Assembly: GCF_016758195.1 (NCBI RefSeq)
Contig: NZ_QYAC01000006.1
Span: 124,001-188,000, forward strand
DNA from: Leucobacter chromiireducens subsp. solipictus
GTDB taxonomy: Bacteria > Actinomycetota > Actinomycetes > Actinomycetales > Microbacteriaceae
Direction of reading: 5' to 3'
Length of the DNA: 64,000 bases
Shown here: piece by piece, positions 35,321 through 43,113 of the stretch
Position numbering within the stretch: the stretch's first letter is position 1
Layout of the letters: every line of letters begins with the position of its first letter
Made by a program: the position numbers and the translations under genes
Notes under the pieces: generated by a model
The model's database searches: none
The model's input: the letters and a program-made list of their open reading frames with translations, nothing else
What the model was told of the DNA's origin: nothing

Positions 35321-36453
35321 CGCAACGGTGGATCGCGGAGCTGGGAATCGCGCGCCCACGGGGCCCGGTCTCCCTCGATGCCCTGGAAATCCCCGAACGC
35401 ACGGGGCTGGTCCAGACCGTGCTGGGGCCCGTGGATCCCGCCGAGCTCGGGCCGACGCTCATGCACGAGCACATCTTTCTCGATATTCGGCGCCCGGCAC
35501 ACACCCCGAACCCGCGAACGGGCGAGTGGGATGCGGCGGGCGACGCGCCCCTCGAACTCGCGACCTTGGCCGCCGCTCGACGAGGGCGGGTGAGCGCGGA
35601 GAACGATATCCTCGGCGACGAAGCGCTGATGCTGGCGGAGGTGTCCGACTTCGTACAGCAGGGCGGCGGCACCATGGTCGAGGTGACCCCCTCCGGCGTG
35701 GGGCGCGATCCACGCGCCCTCGCGCGGCTGAGCCGGGCGTCCGGGCTGCACCTCGTGATGGGGGCGGGCTGGTACCAGAAGGACCTGCACCCGGCGGGTT
35801 TCGCCGACCGTTCGGTGGAGGAGCTGACCGCGGAGATCGTCGCCGACCTGGTGCTCGGTGCCGAGGGGACCGGAGTGCGTGCCGGGATCATCGGTGAGGT
35901 CGGTGCCGAGGGGGCTCCCGTGCACCCGGAGGAACTGCGGAGCGTTCGTGCGGCCGGCCGCGCCGCCGCCCTCACCGGGGCGCCGTTGACGCTCCACATG
36001 GGTGGGATGGGCGAGGAGAAACTGCGTGTGCTCGACGTGCTGGAGGCCGAAGGTGCGGATCCTGCGGCGGTGGTGTTCGGTCACGCGGGCACCATCGCCG
36101 ACGATATGGGGCTCGCGCGGCGGCTCCTCGCACGCGGCGTGAGTGTCGAGGCGGACTTTCTCGGCACCACCGGCAGTCCGTGGGGGACCCTGTTCCCGTT
36201 CACCGACCGCAGCGTGGCGCGGGGCTTCGCGGAGCTCGTTGCGGACGGGTGGGAAGCGCAGCTTGTGCTCGGCGGCGACGTGTGCCAACGCGTGCAACTG
36301 CGTCGTTACGGCGGGCATGGCTACGGGTATATTGTCGACCACTTCCTGCCGACGCTCGCCGAATTCGGGGTGCCGGAGGAGGCCCTGTCGCGGATCATGA
36401 TCGACAACCCGCGGCGGATCCTCGCGTTTCGCGCCCCCGGGCCTCGCCGCTAG
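35317..36453 (+). CDS. Phosphotriesterase-family metal-dependent hydrolase
   Basis: This 378-residue amidohydrolase-superfamily enzyme has the metal ligands His-x-His in LMHEHIF, Glu in IIGEVGA (where the carbamylated Lys sits in classic enzymes), His in TLHMGG, His in VFGHAGT and Asp in LGGDVCQ. Members act as lactonases or phosphotriesterases. Its ATG overlaps the degenerate paralog by 4 bases, so the two are translationally coupled. The final stop shares the tetranucleotide CTAG with the stop of the convergent TetR gene. Confidence 0.88.
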   Translation: MTQRWIAELGIARPRGPVSLDALEIPERTGLVQTVLGPVDPAELGPTLMHEHIFLDIRRPAHTPNPRTGEWDAAGDAPLELATLAAARRGRVSAENDILGDEALMLAEVSDFVQQGGGTMVEVTPSGVGRDPRALARLSRASGLHLVMGAGWYQKDLHPAGFADRSVEELTAEIVADLVLGAEGTGVRAGIIGEVGAEGAPVHPEELRSVRAAGRAAALTGAPLTLHMGGMGEEKLRVLDVLEAEGADPAAVVFGHAGTIADDMGLARRLLARGVSVEADFLGTTGSPWGTLFPFTDRSVARGFAELVADGWEAQLVLGGDVCQRVQLRRYGGHGYGYIVDHFLPTLAEFGVPEEALSRIMIDNPRRILAFRAPGPRR

Positions 36454-37046
36454 TCCGCGCGCCCGAGCCGCGCGACGAAGTCGCTGACCTGGGCGTCGAG
36501 GATGCGTTCGTTCAGGTGGTTGGGGCTGACGACCTGCACGACCGTGGCGCCGATATTCATCATCACGATCTCCTCGACGAGTTGCTCGTCCGGGGTGCTC
36601 GTGACGATGTCGCCGTCCGCGCGGCCCTCGGCGAGATGCGTCATATAGCTGGCCTTCCAGCTGACGAGGTGCTCGTCGTAGCCGCCGGAGAGCTCGGTGC
36701 TGAATGCGCAGCGTTCCCAGCAGGAGAGCAGCACGCGCGCCGCGGTGGCGTCCTCCGCGCCGATCGGGAGGGTGTTCCGCATCCAGAGTTCGACGGCTTC
36801 AATGCCGCGAGTGCCGGAGACCTTCTTCACCAGGTTGTCGCGGATCCGGTTCAGCGAGCGCTCGTAGGCCCCCTGAATGATCTGGTCTTTGCCCGAGAAG
36901 TAGTGCTTCAGTGCGCCGTTTGCGAAGCCGGCGCGCGTGGCGATCTCGCGCATCGTCGCGGCTTCGATCCCACCCTCGACGATCAGCTGCCAGGTGACAT
37001 CGACGATGTCTTTTCGCCGCTGATCGTGGTCGATAATCTTTGGCAT
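36450..37046 (-). CDS. TetR-family regulator, candidate master of the shared operator
   Basis: This 198-residue regulator has an N-terminal helix-turn-helix (TMREIATRAGFANGALKHYFSGKDQ) and a helical ligand-binding domain. It is divergent from a GMC oxidoreductase gene, with a GTAGAC-containing operator-like site between the starts. The beginning MPKIIDHDQRR is like MPRIVDHDARR of the TetR protein at 39983-40591, so the two are paralogs. One or both could bind the TTCTAC-N4-GTAGAA sites found at six promoters. Confidence 0.88.
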   Translation of the reverse strand: MPKIIDHDQRRKDIVDVTWQLIVEGGIEAATMREIATRAGFANGALKHYFSGKDQIIQGAYERSLNRIRDNLVKKVSGTRGIEAVELWMRNTLPIGAEDATAARVLLSCWERCAFSTELSGGYDEHLVSWKASYMTHLAEGRADGDIVTSTPDEQLVEEIVMMNIGATVVQVVSPNHLNERILDAQVSDFVARLGRAD

Positions 37047-37076
37047 TGCCGGGCCCTCTCGCCGTGATGAGCTTTT

Positions 37077-37092
37077 ATCCTCCATTGTAGAC
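37077..37092. promoter_or_regulatory. Weak TTCTAC-N4-GTAGAA-type site between TetR and GMC oxidoreductase
   Basis: ATCCTCcattGTAGAC matches the right half at 5/6 but the left half at only 3/6. The shared core ATTGTAGA is the same as at 31048 and 40638. It lies 31 bases from the TetR start codon. Confidence 0.45.
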
Positions 37093-37256
37093 GAAAAACC
37101 TCCCGGGGGCCTGGAGACCGCAAAATTGTCTGACACAGCACCACTCTTGACTGTGGCGGAGCTGTTCCCCGGGTCCGCTCGACTCGGATACGGCGGTGCT
37201 GGGAACCTCGAATCGTTCGGCACGCGCGACGACGCCGTGTCAGAGAGGAGCAGAGC

Positions 37257-38834
37257 ATGTCCGAGCAGCATCGTCCCGAGGGGCGACCTGAACGAGTACT
37301 CGTCGTGGGGGCGGGATCGGCGGGATCCGTGCTCGCCCGCCGCCTCACCGATGCCGGGGTGGCGGTGACGCTCGTGGAGGCGGGCGGCGAGGATACGAAC
37401 CCCGCGATCCACGACCTCAGCCGCATGCCCGAGCTCTGGCACAGCCCCGACGATTGGGACTACTTCACGACCCCGCAGCCGGGGGCGCTGGGACGCCAGC
37501 TTCACCTGCCGCGTGGCAAGGTGCTTGGTGGATCCCACGCACTGAACGCGACGATCTGGGTGCGCTGCGCCCCGCAGGACTTCGACGACTGGGCGGCGCT
37601 CGGCAACGACGGCTGGAGCTGGGCGGACGTGCTGCCCGTCTACCGGGACATCGAGCGCTACTCCGGCGGGGCCAGCGAACTGCGAGGCGGGGATGGGCTG
37701 CTCGACGTCACTGACGACTACGAGCTGACGCCGATCCAGCGGTCCATTCTCGAGGCGGGCGTGCAGGAGGGGCTGGAACGGAACCCGGACTACAACGGGG
37801 AACAGCTCGACGGCATCTCCCAGCAGCAGATCACGCTGCGCGATCACGAGCGATTCAACACCTACATGGCGTACGCGAAGCCGGTGCGCGATCAGCTGAC
37901 GATCGAAACCGGGTGCCGGGTCGATGAGCTGATCTTTGCGGAGGATCAGGCAGCGAGCGCGCAGCCCCGGGTGATCGGCGTGCGCGTGACGCAGGGGGAT
38001 GCGGTGCGCGAGCTCTTCGCCGACGAGGTGATCCTCGCGAGTGGTGCGATCGATTCGCCGCGCGTGCTGCTGCGCTCGGGGATCGGGCCCGCGGCCGAGC
38101 TCGCCGAGGTGGGGATCGCGGCGCGCGTGGACCTTCCCGGCGTGGGGAAGAACCTGCACGACCACCTCCTGTCGCCGGTGATCTACGCCACCGAGACGCC
38201 CGTCGGGCCGCCGCAGAAGAACGTGTCCGTGACGCAGACGCACCACTTCTGGAAGAGCCGGCCGGAGCTGGATCGGCCGGACACGCAGCCGATCCACTTC
38301 TCCGTGCCCATGTACGGCGACAACCTCGAACCGCGCGGTGCCGACGGCTTCTCGCTGCTCGGCGGTATCTTGACGCCGAAGTCTCGGGGCTCGATCACGC
38401 TGAGCGGTCCCGGCGCGGACGACCCGATCCGGATCGATCTCGCCGCGCTCGAGCACGAGGACGACATCGCCGCGCTCGTCGCCTCGGTGCGCCAGTGCCG
38501 GTCGATGGGCGCGCAGGCCGCGCTCGCCGCGGACCCGGCCGACGGCGGGTGGGGTGCCACCGAGATCTACCCGGGGCCCGGGGTCGGCGACGGCGCCGAC
38601 CTGGAGGAATACGTGCGGGCGACGGTGGCGACCTACCACCACCAAGTCGGCACCTGCAAGATGGGTGTGGACGCGCTCGCCGTCGTCTCGCCGCGGCTCG
38701 CGGTGCACGGCGTCACCGGGCTGCGGGTGATCGACGCCTCGATCATGCCCCAGATCACGACGGGCAACACGAACGCCCCGGCGGTGCTCATCGGCGAGAT
38801 GGGCGCGAAGTTCGTGCTCGCGGGCGAGCGCTAG
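37257..38834 (+). CDS. GMC-family FAD-dependent oxidoreductase
   Basis: This 525-residue flavoenzyme of the glucose-methanol-choline family has the FAD-binding motif VVGAGSAGSVLA at the N-terminus, the GMC signatures LGGSHALNATIWVR and SGAIDSPRVLLRSGIG, and the C-terminal active-site His in TYHHQVGTCKMG. It oxidises a primary or secondary alcohol. The ATG has GAGAGGAG upstream. It is divergent from TetR and probably under its control. Confidence 0.92.
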   Translation: MSEQHRPEGRPERVLVVGAGSAGSVLARRLTDAGVAVTLVEAGGEDTNPAIHDLSRMPELWHSPDDWDYFTTPQPGALGRQLHLPRGKVLGGSHALNATIWVRCAPQDFDDWAALGNDGWSWADVLPVYRDIERYSGGASELRGGDGLLDVTDDYELTPIQRSILEAGVQEGLERNPDYNGEQLDGISQQQITLRDHERFNTYMAYAKPVRDQLTIETGCRVDELIFAEDQAASAQPRVIGVRVTQGDAVRELFADEVILASGAIDSPRVLLRSGIGPAAELAEVGIAARVDLPGVGKNLHDHLLSPVIYATETPVGPPQKNVSVTQTHHFWKSRPELDRPDTQPIHFSVPMYGDNLEPRGADGFSLLGGILTPKSRGSITLSGPGADDPIRIDLAALEHEDDIAALVASVRQCRSMGAQAALAADPADGGWGATEIYPGPGVGDGADLEEYVRATVATYHHQVGTCKMGVDALAVVSPRLAVHGVTGLRVIDASIMPQITTGNTNAPAVLIGEMGAKFVLAGER

Positions 38835-38872
38835 CCGCGGGCCGGAGCCGCGGGCCGGAGCCGCGGGCCGAA
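38834..38872. repeat. Three tandem 13-bp repeats
   Basis: GCCGCGGGCCGGA occurs three times in a row (one change in the last), then passes into CCCGCGCGGGA-type palindromic words up to about 38940. This fills the gap between convergent genes. Confidence 0.7.
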
Positions 38873-38948
38873 GCCGCGCCCGCGCGGGATCCGTGAGAAC
38901 ACCATCCCGCGCGGGACCCGCGGGACCACGATCCCGCGCGGCGTGGTG

Positions 38949-39986
38949 CTATCCCGCCTGCCCGGGGCCGCCGTCCTCGACTGGGTCGAGCGAGACGGTG
39001 CGGAATCCCGCGTTCCCCATCGCCGAGTCCGGCGTATTTCGGGATCGGGCCGAGTTCCGGTAGCGATTGCAGTAGGAGGGGTGGCACAGGTAGCTGCCCC
39101 CGCGCAGCACCCGCTCGGGCGCGGTCTCGGGTCCTCGTGGATCGTGCGCCGTGTGCGTCGCGTACGCCGCCGCGTCGAAGCCGTCGGCGCACCATTCCCA
39201 CACGTTCCCCACGGTCTGCCATAGCCCGAAGCGATTCGGCGCGTAGCTGCGAACGGGGGCGGTACCGATCCAGCCGTCGCGTGCGGTGTTGTGGGCGGGG
39301 AAGGTGCCCTGCCAGACGTTCGCCCGCCAGGTGCCGTCGCTGCCGTCAATCGGTTCGTCGCCCCACGGGAAGCAGGCACCGTCGAGCCCGCCCCGGGAGG
39401 CCCGTTCCCACTCGGCCTCGCTCGGCAAGCGGCGTCCCGCCCACGCGCAGTAGGCGATGGCGTCGTGCCAGCTGACGTGGACGACGGGGTGCTCGGCGAG
39501 CCCGTGGAGCGTGCTCGCCCGCCCGCCGGGGTGCCGCCAGCTCGCCCCGCGCACCCCGATCCACCACGGCGTGCCCGAGACCGGGCCGGCGATATCTGCG
39601 GTCGGGGTGTCGACCAGCAGGTGGAAGACCGCCGAAGCGCCGAGCTGTTCGGCGCTCGTGACGTACCCCGTATCGGCGACGAAGCGGGCAAATTGCGCGT
39701 TGGTGACCGCCGTCGCGTCGATCGAGAACGCGTCGAGCGAGACCTCGTGCACCGGCCGCTCGCCGTCGGCTTCGAGGCCGTCTCCGGTGCTGTCGCCCAT
39801 TGCGAAGCTGCCCGCCGGAATCGCGCACTGGGTGGTGTCGTGGCGGAATTCGCCCGCGACGGTGCGACCCGGGGCTGACGGGACCGTCGCTGACCGCGCT
39901 GGTGTGCGATCCTGATGAACCGAGTCTGCGCGCGGCCCGCAGCACGATGCGCCCTCCCCGGGGCGCGCGTGGAGCTCAGAACTCAC
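38949..39986 (-). CDS. Formylglycine-generating enzyme (sulfatase activator)
   Basis: This enzyme converts the active-site Cys of type I sulfatases to formylglycine. The 345-residue FGE-sulfatase-domain protein has the hallmark copper/active Cys pair in LCHPSYCNRYRNSAR near the C-terminus, plus PVVHVSWHDA and RLPSEAEWERA. The start is GTG in a 4-base GTGA overlap with the TetR stop. The first 50 residues are outside the domain and Cys-containing. It is divergent from, and surely the activator of, the sulfatase at 40738-43062, which carries the CSPAR target motif. Confidence 0.93.
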   Translation of the reverse strand: MSSELHARPGEGASCCGPRADSVHQDRTPARSATVPSAPGRTVAGEFRHDTTQCAIPAGSFAMGDSTGDGLEADGERPVHEVSLDAFSIDATAVTNAQFARFVADTGYVTSAEQLGASAVFHLLVDTPTADIAGPVSGTPWWIGVRGASWRHPGGRASTLHGLAEHPVVHVSWHDAIAYCAWAGRRLPSEAEWERASRGGLDGACFPWGDEPIDGSDGTWRANVWQGTFPAHNTARDGWIGTAPVRSYAPNRFGLWQTVGNVWEWCADGFDAAAYATHTAHDPRGPETAPERVLRGGSYLCHPSYCNRYRNSARSRNTPDSAMGNAGFRTVSLDPVEDGGPGQAG

Positions 39987-40591
39987 CGGACGGTTCCCGG
40001 CTGCGCCCTGAGGCTCATGAGCAGCGCGTCCAGTGCGGCGATCATTCGCTCATCCGTCGCAAACTCGGGCATCAGTAGCCGGATGGTCTGCCACCCCATG
40101 TTGGCGGCTGCGATCTCGTCGGAGGCGGTCACGAGGTTGGTCTCGGGCGAGACCTCGCCGTCTTCCGCAGCCTCGGCGAGAAACTGCGTAATGCGCGCCC
40201 GCCACTGCACCGCGTGTTCGCGCTGCGTGACCCAGAACGCGGGATCCTGCGCCGCATGATTCCAAAAGGCGAGCGCGACCCGTGCGTGCTGCGTACCAGC
40301 GTCCCCGAGGGGGAGCACCACGAGGCACATGGCGCGGAGAGCGGCGAGCCCCCGTTGCTCCGCCGTCGCCGCGGCGATCGCGGCATCGGCCTCACTGCGA
40401 GTGCGGAGGAATGCGGCCAGGAGCAGGCTTTCTTTGTCGGGGAAGTATCGCGCGAACGCGCTGTGCGCGTACCCGGCTTCGGCGGCGATGTTTCGCATGG
40501 TGAGTCGTTCGAAGCCGTCTCGGGCGATGACCTTCCAGGCGGCACTCGCGATCTCATCCCTGCGGGCATCGTGGTCGACAATTCTGGGCAT
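39983..40591 (-). CDS. TetR-family regulator (co-operonic with FGE)
   Basis: This 202-residue regulator has the helix-turn-helix TMRNIAAEAGYAHSAFARYFPDKE and a helical C-terminal domain. It is a paralog of the TetR at 36450-37046. It is the first gene of a two-gene unit with the formylglycine-generating enzyme and is divergent from the sulfatase operon. A strong operator-like repeat lies at 40638-40653, between the two starts. Confidence 0.88.
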   Translation of the reverse strand: MPRIVDHDARRDEIASAAWKVIARDGFERLTMRNIAAEAGYAHSAFARYFPDKESLLLAAFLRTRSEADAAIAAATAEQRGLAALRAMCLVVLPLGDAGTQHARVALAFWNHAAQDPAFWVTQREHAVQWRARITQFLAEAAEDGEVSPETNLVTASDEIAAANMGWQTIRLLMPEFATDERMIAALDALLMSLRAQPGTVR

Positions 40592-40637
40592 CGAGCGCTC
40601 TCGGGTTGGGGGACGGGGTGCCCCTCAGTGTACGTGA

Positions 40638-40653
40638 TTCTCCGATTGTAGAA
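40638..40653. promoter_or_regulatory. TTCTAC-N4-GTAGAA-type site between TetR and sulfatase
   Basis: TTCTCCgattGTAGAA matches 11 of 12 consensus positions. It is 47 bases from the TetR start and about 85 from the sulfatase start. Confidence 0.68.
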
Positions 40654-40737
40654 AGTTATCTTTCTGTGACATTCGGAGGCCTGGCTCCTGATTATTCTTT
40701 AGAGACCAAGTGTTCTCGAAAAAGGGAAGAGGCGTCA

Positions 40738-43062
40738 GTGCGCGATCAGGATGAGGCCCGCGGATACGAAAACTTCCGCGGGATCGTGGACGAGGTCGCC
40801 TCGAACTCCACGCCGTGGTACCCAGCTCGCGTTCGCGCCCCGGAAGGATCTCCCAACGTCGTCGTGGTGCTCATCGACGATCTCGGATTTAGCGACCTCG
40901 GTCCCTTCGGGAGCGAGATTCCCACCCCGCATATCGACGGCGTGGCTCGCCGCGGCCTGACATTCACGAACTACCACACGGCCCCGGTGTGTTCCCCGGC
41001 CCGCGCCGCGCTCATGACCGGGCTGAACCCGCACCGAGCCGGGTTCGGGACCGTGGCGCATGTGGACCCGGGGTACCCCGGGTTCAGCTGCGAACTCCCC
41101 GCAACCGCCGCAACGCTTGCGGAATCGCTGCGTGCAGGAGGGTACGCGACCCTCATGGTGGGCAAGTGGCACTTGACGGGTGAATCGCAGATGCACGATG
41201 CGGGGGATCGGTCCTCATGGCCGATCCAGCGCGGTTTTGACCGGTACTACGGCTGCATGGACGGATTCACCTCGATGCATCATCCGCACCGTTTGGTGCG
41301 CGACAACTCGGTGGTGGAACGGGACGAGTTTGAGCCGGACTACTACCTGACCGACGATCTCACCCGTGAGGCTGTCGCGATGATCGACGAGCTCCGCGCG
41401 AACGATACAGCGAAGCCGTTTTTCCTGTACTTCGCGCATGCCGCCGTGCACGGGCCGCTGCAGGCGAAGGCCGCCGATATCGCCGCTCACCGGGGACGCT
41501 ATGAGGCTGGGTGGGATGCGATTCGACGCGAGCGCTTCGCGCGTCAGCAAGACCTGGGGATCGTGCCGGGGAGCACGGTCCTCTCCGGCGGGGATCTCCC
41601 CGGCGACGCAGACATTCCGTCCTGGGAAGAACTCAGTCCCGAAGACCGGGAGCTCTGTGCTCGGCACATGGAAGTGTATGCGGCCACGGTCACGGCCGTG
41701 GACGAGAGCGTCGGGACGCTCGTCGCCCGTCTCCGAGAGTTGGGCGAGCTCGAGAACACCATCATCGTGATTGCGAGTGACAACGGCGGCACGGCGGAGG
41801 GTGGCCCGAACGGGACCCGGAGTTACTTCTCCCAATTCGTTGCCGGGCTCCCGCTCCCGGAAGATTGGGTCCGGGACGTCCCGCGCGAGCTTGAGCTGAT
41901 CGGGGGTCCGAGGGTGCACAGCCACTACCCGAGTGGCTGGGCGAGAGCATCCAACACCCCGTTCCGGTCGTTCAAGGGATCCCTCTACGAGGGTGGGGTG
42001 CATGCACCACTGATCGTGTCGTGGCCGGGACGGGCCGACCAGAACGGGGAAACCGGTGTCCGGTCGCAGCGCGTCTTCGTGTCGGACCTCACGCCCACCA
42101 TCCTGGAGCTGACCGGCGTGCCACCGCTCCAGACGCGACACGGGCACCCCGCACTGTCGTTCGACGGGTCAAGCTTTGCCGCGGCACTCGACGATCCGGC
42201 GGCACCTGGCCGCGCGCTGCAGTACTTCGAGTGCTTTGGATCGCGCTCGCTCGTGTCGCAAGGGATGAAGGCGATTGCCCCGGCGCCTCCGGCGGCCACC
42301 GAGGGCGCAGCCGGGGGGACCTGGGAACTCTACGATCTTGACGGCGATGCCGGGGAAACTCGCGACCTTGCCGAAGAACAGCCAGAGCTCGTGCAGGAGC
42401 TTGCGGAGACCTGGCGGCGCGAAGCCTGGCGGAATACCGTATTCCCCCTCAACGACGACGGCTCGCTCTTTGCGACACGACCTGAAACAGAGCTCGCACT
42501 GAGCGAGCCGGTTGTGGTGCCCCCCTTCCGTCCGCCGCTCGAACGCTTCCGCGCCTCCCGGCTGACCGTGCTGCGTTCCTTCGAGATCCAGATCTCCGTG
42601 GACACTCGAACCGACACGGCAGGCGTGATCGTCGCGCATGGGGATCAGGGCGGCGGGTATCTGGTTGCGGTTGAGATGGGCCGCCTGTCCCTCACCTACA
42701 ACGCCTACGGAGAGATGCACCGTGCGCACAGTGGCGTGCTCGAACCCGGATCGCATCAGATCGTCGTTGAGTTCACCGAACTCCCGGAGTTGCGCTGGCG
42801 GGTGCGGCTGCGCGTGCTCGGCGGAGGTACTGCAGAGATCCCAGCGGTGCCCATGCTGCTCGGAATGGCCCCGTTTACCGGAATCAGCGTCGGCTACGAC
42901 TACGGCGGGCCCGTGGACTGGGAGCTGTACGAACGACACGGCTCCTTCCGGTTCGAGGGCGGGACGCTGCATCGCGTGCGCTACGTCCCCGGGGAGCGCT
43001 CCCGGTACGACCACACCGTGATCCGGCGCATCGATCAGGCCGTGCTCGCAATCGCGGATTGA
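40738..43062 (+). CDS. Type I (formylglycine) sulfatase, arylsulfatase-like
   Basis: This enzyme hydrolyses a sulfate ester, probably of an aryl or alkyl conjugate. The 774-residue protein of the alkaline-phosphatase superfamily has Asp47-Asp48 in LIDDLGFSD, the modified Cys85 in CSPARAALMTG, KWHLTG, and Asp-Asn in ASDNGG. A C-terminal extension of about 170 residues resembles a beta-sandwich. There is no signal peptide, so it acts in the cytoplasm. The GTG start has GGGAAGAGG upstream. The binding-protein gene follows after 51 bases, which suggests that intact sulfate esters are imported first. Confidence 0.92.
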   Translation: MRDQDEARGYENFRGIVDEVASNSTPWYPARVRAPEGSPNVVVVLIDDLGFSDLGPFGSEIPTPHIDGVARRGLTFTNYHTAPVCSPARAALMTGLNPHRAGFGTVAHVDPGYPGFSCELPATAATLAESLRAGGYATLMVGKWHLTGESQMHDAGDRSSWPIQRGFDRYYGCMDGFTSMHHPHRLVRDNSVVERDEFEPDYYLTDDLTREAVAMIDELRANDTAKPFFLYFAHAAVHGPLQAKAADIAAHRGRYEAGWDAIRRERFARQQDLGIVPGSTVLSGGDLPGDADIPSWEELSPEDRELCARHMEVYAATVTAVDESVGTLVARLRELGELENTIIVIASDNGGTAEGGPNGTRSYFSQFVAGLPLPEDWVRDVPRELELIGGPRVHSHYPSGWARASNTPFRSFKGSLYEGGVHAPLIVSWPGRADQNGETGVRSQRVFVSDLTPTILELTGVPPLQTRHGHPALSFDGSSFAAALDDPAAPGRALQYFECFGSRSLVSQGMKAIAPAPPAATEGAAGGTWELYDLDGDAGETRDLAEEQPELVQELAETWRREAWRNTVFPLNDDGSLFATRPETELALSEPVVVPPFRPPLERFRASRLTVLRSFEIQISVDTRTDTAGVIVAHGDQGGGYLVAVEMGRLSLTYNAYGEMHRAHSGVLEPGSHQIVVEFTELPELRWRVRLRVLGGGTAEIPAVPMLLGMAPFTGISVGYDYGGPVDWELYERHGSFRFEGGTLHRVRYVPGERSRYDHTVIRRIDQAVLAIAD

Positions 43063-43113
43063 CCTCGCGGTGCCCGCCCGGGCACCGCGCCTGGACCCAA
43101 CGAAGGGAAACCC

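Noticed and set aside
36450..38708. A 752-codon minus-strand frame reaching across the GMC oxidoreductase gene
   Set aside because: Only its last 198 codons are the TetR gene; the rest is the shadow of the plus-strand GMC oxidoreductase, caused by high GC and rare stops.
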